A DNA stretch of 64,000 nucleotides. It comes from Archilochus colubris (taxonomy: Eukaryota; Chordata; Aves; Apodiformes; Trochilidae). The stretch lies in assembly GCA_023079485.1 (NCBI GenBank), contig CM041108.1:5208001-5272000 (forward strand), given 5' to 3'. The notes beneath the pieces are model-generated. The model was not told the DNA's origin. It was given only the letters and a program-made list of their open reading frames with translations, and did no database searches. Positions within the stretch are counted from its first letter, which is position 1, and each line of letters opens with the position of its first letter. This document shows positions 14,701 to 28,365 of the stretch, piece by piece. The translations under genes and the position numbers were made by a program.

Positions 14701-17700
14701 TACAGTGGAGATAACTGGGTTTTCATACCAGATTTAGCATCATCTGTAGCTGCCAGTTACTGTGTAGAACTTGTAGCTGTGTAGAGCTGTAGTTGTGGGC
14801 AAATACTTTCCCTTGGTGATCCACAAGCCCTGCTCATAACTTCCTCACCCCTCCCTGGTGAAATAAACAGCAGAACCTGGATAGCCCCAGATAAGGGGTT
14901 TGGGTCTTTTTTTGGTTGAAGGGCAGGCACACCCTGCACCTTCTCAACTCCAGGGAAGCAGCCGTGGGGATGAGGTCAGATCAGGTGATGAAGATGCCCC
15001 TGGATGGAGGTGGCCAGGGAGGACACAGGACCAGGAGACATCTCCCTAACTTCAGACTGTATCACAGCAGCTGCTTTGCTCAGGGGGTTCAGCAGGTGAT
15101 ATCCAGCAGGTGCTGGGCACTCCTGGCAGTGCTGATGGGTTCTGGAGAAGAGGGGGGTTAAATGCTCTGCACCCTCACATCCCCAGAACTGCATCAACAA
15201 TGGCTTTAGTTTATTTAGCCCAAATACTCAAATTTAATTAATCTTGAACTCCAGTTGCTGTGTAAACTCTTATCAGTTTATCTGCAATTAGCTCCTGACT
15301 CCTGCAGAACAAGTTGTTTTTCCTTAGGGAAAAAAAGCAAAAAAGCAGCAGTTCATAGAGCTCTGCTTTTTAATTCTGAGCACTGAAAACTGACAGCACT
15401 TGACTCTCTCTTCTCATGCCTACAAACACAACAAAACCTTTTTCTTTGTTAGCTTCTGTTGTTTGTGCTGGATTGAACAACAACAAAGATGTAAGAGGTG
15501 CAGGTGCATGATGGAGTTAATGAATATGTGCCAGATGAGATGCAGTGATGTTATGGGCTGTAACCTTGGACAAACACAGATGAATCTGACCAGATTTAGC
15601 TTATGAGAAGGAAGGGTTAAGGCAAGCTCAGGTCTGTCTCCCTTGCTATGGACTAGTGGGGTGCACATGGAGGTACTGAGGCTTACTTCAGGTGTGCTGG
15701 GTGGATGCCTCACTCTCATGTGGGCTTCCATATAATGCAGGGTTTGTCTCTAAGCAGGGTTTAGGCTCTGTGTGTAAGAGGTGGAGAGAAGGAAGCAGTT
15801 AACTTCAGACAAGGCTGCATCTCCTACAGGATGTATTGAAGCACCCATCAGAATTTACACAGATGAGTTGTGCATTTTATTTTTACCCCATCCAATTAAA
15901 TTTCTCTGCTGTGGCTCACCCCACATCTCCAGTTTCTTACTACAAGCAAGCTGGTCTTGGTGGCTATCAGTATCCCACAATAATCAAAACACAGCTTTGT
16001 AAGCAAACAGAGGAAGTTTTTCTCTGATAACCATCTGTCCTCCTAGCCTCTGATTCTCTCTTACTGCTTCAGCTTTGCTCTCTGAATTCTGGCACTATTT
16101 AGTGGCCAGGGATTTCTTTTTTTTTTCTTATTTTGCCTTCACATTTAGTAATGATTCTATATTTATCCATGTTAAAAGAGGCTTTGCACTGGGAAGGCAA
16201 AACCCCTCTTGTTTTCCATGTGACTCTTCCAAAAGGCACTGAGGGGTTAATGTACATGGATAGCAAGAAATCCAGCCTGGTTTTGCCTGCAAGAGGGACT
16301 TGTGGTTTGCTGGGGACATGGGTGTTAGGGGAGGTCACTGATCTATTGCTATGGCTGATGGGTTTGTGCCAATGGATCTGCAAGTAAGGATGGAGCACAT
16401 ATGGTGCTGGTCACACAAATCAGAACCTGAGTTGCAGTATTTACTGAAGAAAATGCAGCCTTTCAACACTATTTATGTAATTAACCAGACAAGAAACCCA
16501 AACAAAGATTTTCTTCCTAGCAAAGTGACTGTGTGGCTCCAGCTTTGAACTTTACAAGTACTGAATTCGATTAAAACAATTTCTTTTGGTTGGCCTGATG
16601 CCATCTCTGTGTATTTCAGTCTCCATAGGAAGATGTCTGCAACCACCAATTCAACTGCTTTGCAGTTTTTGGTACCACGAGCTTCGTGCCCCAGCAGGGA
16701 CCAGTTGCCTTCTGCAGTCTCCTGGTTAAATAAATCCATCGATCAGAGGCAGCACTGCTTATCAGAGAGGAAGCTCAGTCCTCTCCTTTTTAAGCACATT
16801 TCTCTTCAAAGAGGGAAGGAGCAGAGTCTGCTGCTCACCAGAGCCTGGGTAAGGCTCTGCCTCCTCTGACTTTCTGCTCCCAGCAGAACAACTGCAGCAC
16901 AAGGATGAGGGATGACTCTTCCTACACCAAGCACATGCCCAGCACAGGGCAAAGGCTTTGCAGGAGCTGGTTCTCTGCATTCTGGGCAGACAACCTGCTG
17001 TGCTGCAGTGGTTTGAAGAGTTCTCTGGGCTAACCTGTTCAGTCAGCATGGCTACAGCATCCCTCTGACTGTACCCACTGCTGCTGAAACTGAGTCCCTC
17101 CTGCTGTGGCTTGGGGATGGTTTTCTTTGCTCTGTAGGCTTTGGATTCTTTTCTTTCTTTTCTTGCCTTTGCAGCTTGGTTTTACTTGAAATAGAAACAT
17201 CTGTGGCTGGAATCTCTCTCCAGAGAACCAGACCTGTTTATTATCTTTCTGGGCTGGAGTGAGGGATGGCTCTTCATGACCAGGCACACAGCTCCTTGGG
17301 TGAAGTCCTGACTCCACAGATCCCAGATTTCTCAGAGACAGCAATGGTACAAATATCTCTTGAGTGTGTTTGGTACATCTTCAAATTCCTGTTGTTAACA
17401 AGGAGAGAAGGCTTGAGATGCAGGGTGAGAGTCACCCAGAGCATCAGTGCTGGGTTCCTGCTCTGTCTTGCTGTCTGGAGAACAAATTCAGAGTTGGTTT
17501 TAGCTTTTCAGCTTAACCTCTGTAAGCAATTAATTACTCTGTGAGTGCAGGCAAAATCCTCCCTGCTCTGTCTGGATTTTAATTTTGCAGAAATGTAGCT
17601 TTTGGCTTGCTGGCTTGTTTATTTTGGTTGTAAAAAAGGAAAAGTAAAAAAGAAATGGAAGTGGGCTGAGTACTATTTCTTCTCTGGGCTGATTGTTCTG

Positions 17701-20700
17701 CTGCCTTGATAGGCAAAGTTTGCCCCTAGGATGAGATTGTGCTGGGCTCTTCCCTCCCCTCCACACCTCCACCCTTTCCCCTGCATCATATCAAAACTGC
17801 CTGGGGAGCTGAAGCCAAGCAAATATTGTTTCCAGAGGATTAGATTAGTTATGTCATTCTTGCTTGTCATGGCTTGATTCTTTCTGAAAGGTCAGCCCAG
17901 GAGTTGTTTGTGCAAACCAGAGATAACTGAGAGCATCATGCTGGGAGTTTGCACAGGCTCCTGTGTGGTGCCTGGGCCAAACAGCCCCATGCCACTGTGA
18001 ACCTCAGAAAAAAGTAAAAAAAAGTAGTCCCTAATATCACTGGGTGCCTCCCAGGGGGATGCTGAAAGTTCCATTCTGACAAAGGGTAACACAAGGTAAA
18101 AAATATTGGGAGATGTTTCCACCTTGAAGGAAATTGCTAATGCCATACATTTTGCACACCAACTTGTGTTAATTGGAAGTAAACTGAAATATTTATATGC
18201 AGTAAATTTACATCTATTTCTGTAAGGATTTTTATGATGGTGAAACTGGTGCTCTTTGCTTTTTAGTGAAAAAACAAGGTCCTGGTCCTCTCTGGGATAT
18301 GGGAGCCAAGACCCATCCATAAGTCAGGAAGATAAAGTTAGCTAAGCCAAGTCTTAAACTCTAAAGGGGTGGGGTTTTTGTACATATTCAGGAAAACTGG
18401 GAATCTTCTCATGCTGACCTAGTGCCCAAAGGACAATCTAACAAATGGGGGGAAGAAATTGTCTCTAAATTTGGACACTGGAGGTTGAGGAGTGGGAAAG
18501 CAGAGCCCCTGAGCTGTGCATTGGAATGGAGCAATGTGCTGGGCAGGCTTGGGCCACACTTATCAAACTGAAGTTCCTGAGTGACCCCACAAAGGGAGAG
18601 AAATACACTTTTTATCAAATCTGCCTTCCATGTAGGAGTTCTCAGCTTTGTAGCATTATTCATTGGGTTCTCAAGACAAACAGAACAAACTGCTCAGGAA
18701 GTGATGCTCCATTCTGGTATAAAAATCTCCACAAGCTCTCTGCATCTGATTTGCAAACACTGAGCATCTGGGTCTGCAGAGGGCTCAGCATGAGCTCTTT
18801 TGAGGGTGACTGAATGAACATTCAACCCCCTTACAGCATCCCCAGCTTTCTGATTGAAATGCTGCAAGTGACAAAATCTCCACCGTGTGACAAGGGCAGT
18901 GCAATTATTCCTACTTTGTAATTGGGAGCACTGGGTAATTAGGGTGTAAATAAGGAGCCTTGTGCTGGCAGTCACTGATCCTTCCTAAAGCACCACGTTT
19001 TGCATACAAAACCTCTTAATGCAAGGAGGAGGCATCCCCTAATGTACCCAACTGCACTTCAATCGAGCATCGCTTTGCATGGGCTTACAGTCAAGAATTC
19101 TGTTCTGATATTCAAGGCTCCAATAGTTTTGCAGACCAGTTAATTGGCAATTAGAAAGACGAATGGAAATGTAACATGAGAAAAAAGAAAGCCACCAAAA
19201 CCACTTTGCAAAACCAGGTGTTTGTCAGGCTGCCTTTCAGAGGAGAGACACTGGGGAGAAAGCTGGAGGTGATTCCCTGTGTTCCAGAGAATCAGAGCTG
19301 TGTGTAAGGACTGAGGGGGTTCAGAGATGGGGAGAGGGGGGGAATAAACTCACCCAGGCACAGGAGATCAACGGGTTGTGAGCAGATCCACAGAGAACAG
19401 ATATTCCCTGATGTGGCCTCAGGTAGTGAGGAGAGGCTGTGGGATTCTCCAGTACCTGCTTAGAAAAAATTAGTTCAAAAGCCATGACTTAGATTTGGTT
19501 TTCTGGCAATTTCCCTTTTCTGTATAATTTACCACTTCAGTTTTTCCTGTCTGCCACTTAGATGCAGCCTCATCTTTCACACATTAAGTTGTGCTTTGAT
19601 AACTTTCCTTAGCTCCAGTCATTGCATTTCAGCTTTCTCCTCCAAGTCTAAAAATTAACTCCTCCTTGTGAGCCACTGAGACTGCAGTTTGAAGTCTCTC
19701 AAAGTCTGAGTATCCTGTGAGGAGAATACTGGAAACACGTTGGATTTGGAGACACCTGCTCAGTCCCTTATTTGTATGTGTTCCTTTGGAGTGCAGATCT
19801 CAAAAAAGGGAAAAATTAATTAACATTCTCTGGTGGTCAAAGTTATAGATACAAATTTCTTAATCTTGAGTCTTCATCCTCTTTTTTTATTAGTTGACTG
19901 AGTCAGAGCTGATGCCCTGAAGGCTAATGAGGCAGCAGATAGGTTTATGGATGATATTTTTCTAACTCTGATGGGACTTTTTAAATGCCTAATTAACTGT
20001 GGATACCAATCCTCCTGAAAGCTGAGCATGTGAGAACCCACTTCTTATTGCACTGTACTCAAGACTTATGGAAACTGAATCTTCTCTTTCCAAACTTCTA
20101 CTTTCCTCATTACCTTTCTGGAGCTCAGGGATACCACCAGCATCACTGGGCCAGTAGTGTATGAGGATTTGGAGCTTTCCTCATGACAGCTGAAGATGAA
20201 GAGTTGAGGGGAATGTTTAAAAACAAACAAGCAAACAAAAAACATGAAAAAAACCCCCAAACCAATAAAACCCCAGAAAAACTAAAGCAGAACTATTGAA
20301 TTATGAAGAACAGAATAGAGAGATGGCTAGAAAAATGAAGTTAAGTCAATGTTTGCTTGAGTACATATCTGCTTTGAGATACATAGGAGGAAAACTGAGC
20401 CCTATGTAAACAGCCCTGAGAAGCAGGAAATGCTATAAATCCCATGGAAATGACAATACTTGTGGAGCAGTTGGACAGCCTCATGCTGGATATAAATTGG
20501 CCCCATCTCAGGAAGAACAATGCAAGTATCTCCACACTGCTTTTAAAAAAAGCCACCCAGAGATGTGAGTGATGCATTATGGCTTTGGCTTTTGGGATGG
20601 AATGTGTCTATTTTCAAAGCAAGATGGTTTCAAAGTATCCTCAGGAGATAGAGGCTTTTGGACTTTGAAGTTGATACTGTAATTAAGGCCATATTTTTAG

Positions 20701-21737
20701 AAAAGCAAACATTTGGGATGAAAACTCAGAACTTCCTAATTTCCTGCCGCTCACGTAGCAGAGTGATGCAGCAACAAGGGTTTTGCTTTTTGCTCCTGAA
20801 GTTGGCAATTCCAAACTTGCTCACGGCAGCAGAGCTGAGCAGGGATCTCAGTTGGATGAGTTTTGCACCAACACCTGTATCCCATCCTGGAAAACCATGG
20901 ATGTGCCCATAGGGCTGGCAGTGAACATACAGATCCAGGCAGTGATGTTTCCCTCTCCAGCATTGTGAGTTCCCTGGGGGGACCAAGGTAGTACTGGGGC
21001 ACAGACCAAATCAGAAAGTTTCCTTTGGGAAATAATTCAATAATTCCTATCTCTGTGGGCTTAGAATGAAAAAAAAGCTGCTTGTCCTTCACTGCTGAAG
21101 TCTGTGTTGCTTCCTGCCTGAGACACCTCACAAAGATGCTGAGGCACTCAGTGTTAAGGAGCAAACACACTGAGGTATTGTTTCACAGCTATAAATACAG
21201 TTTAAATATGTTAAAATAAAACCTCTGTGGACAAAGTGGGAAGGGGGGGGGGAAAACTGCAGGGAAAAGCTGGAATGTGTCAAAGAAAAATACTACTTAC
21301 CTGGAAGATGTCCAAATTTTTCATTAGACATTTCAAATGGACCAAGCACTTTTATTTCAACAGCCCCTTACTTTCCTCTTTGGAAGAGTTTGGTGGAGAA
21401 GAGATGTTAGCTGAAAAAAAGACAGGACTACATGTAATAGCAGGCATTACAGCTGAAAAGAATCTGCTCTGACCCTGCACCATTTTCTAAGGTCAGGCAG
21501 AACTGAAAAGTTTTCTTTTGCTCTGGTACCAATCCATTAAAGTGTGACTGGAAGTCTGGCTTAAAGCAGCTATTCAGCAGATGTGCTCATTGTAACTCCT
21601 GTTTATTCCCTGCTTCTTGTCTCCTTCCAAACACATCACCCAATGCAAACATACTCATGGCACAGCAGGCATGCTACAAATAACCCAGGAAGGACTGATC
21701 ACCCCTCTTTGTGGGGGGGGTTGGAGCCATAACAATT
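14701..21737. other. unique non-coding DNA up to the satellite border
   Basis: No gene was recognised. The longest open frame, 17,892-18,320 minus (142 codons), has no family signature. Around 18,980-19,180 the sequence is unusually free of simple repeats and holds homeodomain-type words (for example TTAATTGGCAATTAG near 19,140). This might mark a conserved non-coding element, but that is only an impression. A run of ten G lies at 21,243-21,252. The unique sequence ends at the CR1 tail that abuts the satellite. Confidence 0.55.
20219..20256. repeat. short (CAAA)n-type simple repeat
   Basis: Imperfect AAAC/CAAA units occur, then A and C runs. It is a degenerate microsatellite, possibly the eroded tail of an old retroposon, but no body was recognised next to it. 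Confidence 0.7.
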
Positions 21738-21888
21738 ATCATAGAATCATAGAATCATAGAATTAGCCGGGTTGGAAGGGACCTCAGAGATCATCTAGTC
21801 CAAACCTTGACCCACCGGAGCAGTTGCTAGAACATAGCACTGAGTGCCACATCAAGTCTTTTTTTAAATGTCACCAGGGATGGCTCCA
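21738..21888 (-). mobile_element. CR1 LINE 3' end, 5'-truncated, fused to the satellite
   Basis: Three tandem copies of ATAGAATC-type octamers at 21,738-21,763 are the reverse complement of the ATTCTATGAT terminus that ends CR1 elements. They are followed by the GGTTGGAAGGGACCT-type 3' untranslated sequence of bird CR1s, so the element lies on the minus strand with its 3' end at the left. It is cut at its upstream side at about 21,885-21,888, where the four bases TCCA are shared by the CR1 (GGGATGGCTCCA) and the first satellite unit (GGGTTCCATGTGAGG). The satellite array starts at that point without any spacer. Confidence 0.85.
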
Positions 21889-24800
21889 TGTGAGGGTTAA
21901 GGCCAGCCCAAGTTTTCAGTGCTCACTCTTTGCATTTGTTTTCCAGTCCCCGGTATTCGGACGTCGGGACCCTATTCAGCAATACGGGCAAATGGCCGCT
22001 TAGGGCTTGTATATTCGGTATATTCAAGGTTGGTGGTCAAACGGAAACCCGTAGGCCGATTGTTGGTGGTGCTGTGGGTAGGGTTCCATGTGAGGGTTAA
22101 GGCCAGCCCAAGTTTTCAGTGGTCACTCTTTGCATTTGTTTTCCAGTCCCCGGTATTCGGACTTCGGGACCCTATTCAGCAATACGGGCAAATGGCCGCT
22201 TAGGGCTTGTATATTCAAGGCTGGTGGTCAAACGGAAACCCGTAGGCCGATTGTTGGTGGTGCTGTGGGTAGGGTTCCATGTGAGGGTTAAGGCCAGCCC
22301 AAGTTTTCAGTGGTCACTCTTTGCATTTGTTTTCCAGTCCCCGGTATTCGGACTTCGGGACCCTATTCAGCAATACGGGCAAATGGCCGCTTAGGGCTTG
22401 TATATTCAAGGTTGGTGGTCAAACGGAAACCCGTAGGCCGATTGTTGGTGGTGCTGTGGGTAGGGTTCCATGTGAGGGTTAAGGCCAGCCCAAGTTTTCA
22501 GTGGTCACTCTTTGCATTTGTTTTCCAGTCCCCGGTATTCGGACTTCGGGACCCTATTCAGCAATTCGGGCAAATGGCCGCTTAGGGCTTGTATATTCAA
22601 GGCTGGTGGTCAAACGGAAGCCCGTGAGCCGGTTGGTTGGTGGTGGCTGTGAGGTAAGGTTCATCAGCGAGGGTTAAGGCCAGCCCAAGTTTTCAGTGGT
22701 CACTTGCATTTGTTTTCCAGTCGTATTTAGGACTTGGACCTATTCGCAATCGGGCAAATGCCGCTTAGGGCTTGTATCTCAAGGCTGGTGGTCAAACGGA
22801 AACCCGTAGGCCGATTGTTGGTGGTGCTGTGGGTAGGGTTCCATGTGAGGGTTAAGGCCAGCCCAAGTTTTCAGTGGTCACTTTGCATTTGTTTTCCAGT
22901 CCCGGTATTCGGACTTGGACCCTATTCAGCAATAGGGCAAATGGCCGCTTAGGGCTTGTATATTCAAGGCTGGTGGTCAAACGGAAACCCGTAGGCCGAT
23001 TGTTGGTGGTGCTGTGGGTAGGGTTCCATGTGAGGGTTAAGGCCAGCCCAAGTTTTCAGTGGTCACTCTTTGCATTTGTTTTCCAGTCCCCGGTATTCGA
23101 CTTCGGGACCCTATTCAGCAAATACGGGCAAATGGCCGCTTAGGGCTTGTATGTTCAAGGTTGGTGGTCAAACGGAAACCCGTAGGCCGATTGTTGGTGG
23201 TGCTGTGGGTAGGGTTCCATGTGAGGGTTAAGGCCAGCCCAAGTTTTCAGTGCTCACTCTTTGCATTTGTTTTCCAGTCCCCGGTATTCGGACTTCGGGA
23301 CCCTATTCAGCAATACGGGCAAATGGCCGCTTCACTATTGTAAGTTCAAGGTTGGTGATCAAACGGAAACCCGTACCCGATTGTTGGTGGTGCTGTGGGT
23401 AGGATTCCATGTGAGGGTTAAGGCCAGCCCAAGTTTTCAGTGGTCACTCTTTGCATTTGTTTTCCAGTCCCCGGCATTCGGAATTCGGGACCCTATTCAG
23501 CAATACGGGCAAATGGCCGCTTAGGGCTGGTATGTTCAAGGTTGGTGGTCAACTGGAAACCCGTAGGCCGATTGTTGGTGGTGCTGTGGGTAGGGTTCCA
23601 TGTGAGGGTTAAGGCCAGCCCAAGTTTTCAGTGGTCACTCTTTGCATTTGTTTTCCAGTCCCGATTGTTCGGACTTCGGGACCCTATTCAGCAATACGGG
23701 CAAATGGCCGCTTAGGGCTTGTATATTCAAGGTTGGTGATCAAATGGAAACCCATAGGCCGATTGTTGGTGGTGCTGTGGGTAGGGTTCCATGTGAGGGT
23801 TAAGGCCAGCCCAAGTTTTCAGTGCTCACTCTTTGCGTTTGTTTTCCAGTCCCCGGTATTCGGATTCAAGACCATATACAGCAATACGGGCAAATGGCCG
23901 CTTAGGGCTTGTATATTCAAGGTTGGTGGTCAAATGGAAAGCCGTAGGCCGATTGTTGGTGGTGCTGTGGGTAGGGTTCCATGTGAGGGTTAAGGCCAGC
24001 CCAAGTTTTCAGTGCTCACTCTTTGCATTTGTTTTCCAGTCCCGATTGTTCGGACTTTCGGGACCCCATTAGGCAATAGGAGAAAATGGCCGCTTCACTA
24101 TTGTAAGTTCAAGGTTGGTGGCCAAACGGAAATCCGTAGGCCGATTTTTGGTGGTGCTGTGGGTAGGGTTCCATGTGAGGGTTAAGGCCAGCCCAAGTTT
24201 TCAGTGGTCACTCTTTGCGTTTGTTTTCCAGTCCCCGGCATTCGGAATTCGGGACCCTATTCACTAATACGGGCAAATGGCCGCTTAGGGCTTGTATATT
24301 CAAGGCTGGTGGTCAAACGAAACCCGTAGGCCGATTGTTGGTGGTGCTGTGGGTAGGGTTCCATGTGAGGGTTAGTGCCAGCCCAAGTTTTCAGTGGTCA
24401 ATCTTTGCATTTGTTTTTTTCCAGCATCCCCCGGTATTCGGATTCTGGACCCTATTCAGCAAGTAGGGCAAATGGCCGCTTGGGGCTTGTATATTCAAGG
24501 CTGGTGGTCAAACGGAAACCCGTAGGCGCATTGTTGGTGGTGCTGTGGTTAGGGTTCCATGTGAGGGTTAAGGCCAGCCCAAGTTTTCAGTGGTCACTTT
24601 GCATTTGTTTCCAGTCCCCCGGTATTCGGACTTCGGGACCCTATTCAGCAATCCGGGCAAATGGCCGCTTAGGGCTTATATTCAAGGCTTGGTGGCCAAA
24701 CGGAAACCCGTAGGCCGATTGTTGGTGGTGCTGTGGGTAGGGTTCCATGTGAGGGTTAAGGCCAGCCCAAGTTTCAGTGCTCACTCTTTGCATTTGTTTT

Positions 24801-27800
24801 CCAGTCCCCGGTATTCGGACTTCGGGACCCTATTCAGCAATACGGGCAAATGGCCGCTTAGGGCTTGTGTATTCAAGGTTGGTGGTCAAATGGAAAGCCG
24901 TAGGCCGATTGTTGGTGGTGCTGTGGGTAGGGTTCCATGTGAGGGTTAAGGCCAGCCCAAGTTTTGAGTGGTCACTCTTTGCATTTGTTTTCCAGTCCCG
25001 ATTGTTCGGACTTTCGGGACCCCATTCAGCAATAGGAGAAAATGGCCGCTTCACTATTGTAAGTTCAAGGTTGGTGGTCAAACGGAAAGCCATAGGCCGA
25101 TTGTTGGTGGTGCTGTGGGTAGGGTTCCATGTGAGGGTTAAGGCCAGCCCAAGTTTTCAGTGGTCACTCTTTGCATTTGTTTTCCAGTCCCCGGTATTCG
25201 GACTTCGGGACCCTATTCAGCAATAGGGGCAAATGGCCACTTAGGGCTTGTATATTCAAGGCTGGTGGTCAAACGGAAACCTGTAGGCCGATTGTTGATG
25301 GTGCTGTGGGTGCAGGAGTTCCATGTGAGGTTAAACCAGCCAAGATTTTCAGTGCTCACTCTTTGCATTTGTTTCCAATTGCCGGTATTGGATTTGGGGA
25401 CCCTCTTCAGCAATATGGGAAAATGGCCGCTTAGGGCTTGTATATTCAAGGTTGTTGGTCAAGCGGAAGAAGCCGTAGGCCGATTGTTGGTGGTGCTGTC
25501 GATGAGGTTCCATGTGAGGGTTAAGGCCAGCCCAAGTTTTCAGTGGTCCTCTTTGCATTTGTTTTCCAGTGCCGGTATTCGGACTTAGGACCCTCTTCAG
25601 CAATGCGGGAAAATGGCCGCTTAGGGCTTGTATTCAAGGTTGGTGGTCAAGCGGAAACCCGTAGGCGATTGTTGGTGGTGCTGTGGGTAGGGTTCCATGT
25701 GAGAATTAAGGCCAGCCCAAGTTTTCAGTGGTCACTCTTTGCATTTGTTTTCCAGTCCCCGGTATTCGGACTTCAAGACCCTATTCAGCAATAGGGGCAA
25801 ATGGCCGTTTAGGGCTTGTATGTTCAAGGTTGGTGGTCAAACGGAAACCCGTAGGCCGATTGTTGGTGGTGCTGTGGGTAGGGTTCCATGTGAGGGTTAA
25901 GGCCAGCCCAAGTTTTCAGTGGTCACTCTTTGCATTTGTTTTCCAGTCCCTGTATTCGGACTTCGGGACCCTATTCAGCAATACGGGCAAATGGCCGCTT
26001 AGGGCTTGTATATTCAAGGTTGGTGGTCAAACGGAAACCCGTAGGCCGATTGTTGGTGGTACTGTGGGTAGGGTTCCATGTGAGCGTTAAGGCAAGCCAA
26101 AGGTTTCAGTGGTTACTTTTTGCATTTGTTTCCTAATCCCGATTGTTTGGACTCTGGGACCCCATTCAGCAATAGGGGAAAATGGCCTATAACTACTGGT
26201 AGATTCAAGGTTGGTGGTAAAACAGAAAACTGTATGCTGACTGTTGGTGGTGCTGTCGGTAGGGTTCCATGTGAGGGTTAAGACCAGCCAGAGTTTTCAG
26301 TGGTCAATTTTTGCTTTTGCTTGCCAGTCCCCAGTATTCGGACTTCGGGACCCTATTCAGCAATACGGGCAAATGGCCGCTTAGGGCTTGTATATTCAAG
26401 GATGGTGGTCAAACGGAAACCCGTAGGCCGATTGTTGGTGGTGCTGTGGGTAGGGTTCCATGTGAGGGTTAAGGCCAGCCCAAGTTTTCAGTGGTCACTC
26501 TTTGCATTTGTTTTCCAGTCCCCGGTATTCAGACTTCGGGACCCTATTCAGCAATACGGGCAAATGGCCGCTTTAGGCTGGTATGTTCAAGGTTGGTGGT
26601 CAAACGGAAACCCGTAGGCCGATTGTTGGTGGTGCTGTGGGTAGGGTTCCATGTGAGGGTTAAGGCCAGCCCAAGTTTTCAGTGGTCACTCTTTGCATTT
26701 GTTTTCCAATCCCCGGTATTCGACTTGGGGACCCTATTCAGCAATTCGGGCAAATGGCCGCTTAGGGCTTGTATCTTCAAGGCTGGTGGTCAAACGGAAA
26801 GCCGTAGGCCGATTGTTGGTGGTGCTGTGGGTAGGGTTCCATGTGAGGGTTAAGGCCAGCCCAAGTTTTCAGTGCTCACTCTTTGCATTTGTTTTCCAGT
26901 CCCCGGTATTCGGACTTCGGGACCCTATTCAGCAATACAGGCAAATGGCGGCTTAGGGCTTATATATTCAAGGTTGGTGGTCAAACGGAAACCCGTAGGC
27001 CGATTGTTGGTGGTGCTGTGGGTAGGGTTCCATGTGAGGGTTAAGGCCAGCCCAAGTTTTCAGTGGTCACTCTTTGCATTTGTTTTCCTGTCTCAGTTTT
27101 TCGGACTTTCGGGACCCCATTCAGCAGGTGGGGAAAATGGCTGCTTATGGCTGGTAGATTTAAGGTTTTTTGTAAAATAGAAACCCGTAGGCCGATTGTT
27201 GGTGGTGCTGTGGGTAGGGTTCCATGTGAGGGTTAAGGCCAGCCCAAGTTTTCAGTGGTCACTTCTTGCATTTGTTTTCCAGTCCCCGGTATTCGGACTT
27301 CGGGACCCTATCCAGCAATACGGGCAAATGGCCGCTTAGGGCTTGTATGTTCAAGGTTGGTGGTCAAACGGAAACCCGTAGGCCAATTGTTGGTGGTGCT
27401 GTGGTAGGGTTCCATGTGAGGGTTAAGGCCAGCCCAAGTTTTCAGTGGTCACTCTTTGCATTTGTTTTCCAGTGCCCGGTATTCGGACTTCGGGACCCTA
27501 TTCAGCAATACGGGCAAATGGCCGCTTAGGGCTGTTATGATCAAGGTTGGTGGTCAAACGCTAACCCGTAGGCCGATTGTTGGTGGTGCTGTGGGTAGGG
27601 TTCCATGTGAGGGTTAAGGCCAGCCCAAGTTTTCAGTGCTCACTCTTTGCATTTGTTTTCCAGTCCCGATTGTTCGGACTTTCGGGACCCCATTAGGCAA
27701 TAGGAGAAAATGGCCGCTTCACTATTGTAAGTTCAAGGTTGGTGGCCAAACGGAAATCCGTAGGCCGATTTTTGGTGGTGCTGTGGGTAGGGTTCCATGT

Positions 27801-28365
27801 GAGGGTTAAGGCCAGCCCAAGTTTTCAGTGGTCACTCTTTGCATTTGTTTTCCAGTGCCCGGTATTTGGACTTCGGGACCCTATTCAGCAATACGGGCAA
27901 ATGGCCGCTTAGGGCTTGTATATTCAAGGCTGGTGGTCAAACGGAAACCCGTAGGCCGATTGTTGGTGGTGCTGTGGGTAGGGTTCCATGTGAGGGTTAA
28001 AGCCAGCCTAAGTTTTCAGTGGTCACTCTTTGCATTTGTTTTCCAGTCCCCGGTATTCGGACTTCGGGACCCTATTCAGCAATACGGCAAATGGCCGCTT
28101 AGGGCTTGTATATTCAAGGCTGGTGGTCAAACGGAAACCCGTAGGCCGATTGTTGGTGGTGCTGTGGGTAGGGTTCCATGTGAGGGTTAAGGCCAGCCCA
28201 AGTTTTCAGTGGTCACTCTTTGCATTTGTTTTCCAGTCCCCGGTATTCACACTTCGGGACCCTATTCAGCAATACGGGCAAATGGCCGCTTAGGCTTGTA
28301 TATTCAAGGTTGGTGGTCAAACGGAAACCCGTAGGCCAATTGTTGGTGGTGCTGTGGGTAGGGTT
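21889..28365. repeat. satellite domain A (family with CAGCCCAAG / GTTTTCCAGTCCCCGG)
   Basis: Units here typically read CCAGCCCAAGTTTTCAGT, TTGTTTTCCAGTCCCCGGTA, CGGGCAAATGGCCGCTTAGGG and TCAAACGGAAACCC. Many neighbouring units differ at only a few sites, so the domain looks recently homogenised. The first unit has a short internal duplication (TATTCGGTATATTCAAGG, about 22,013). Several units are indel-rich (22,620-22,960; 24,300-24,700; 25,300-25,650). Some carry the CCCGATTGTTCGGAC core typical of family B (for example at 23,660, 24,040, 25,000 and 27,660). Confidence 0.9.
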
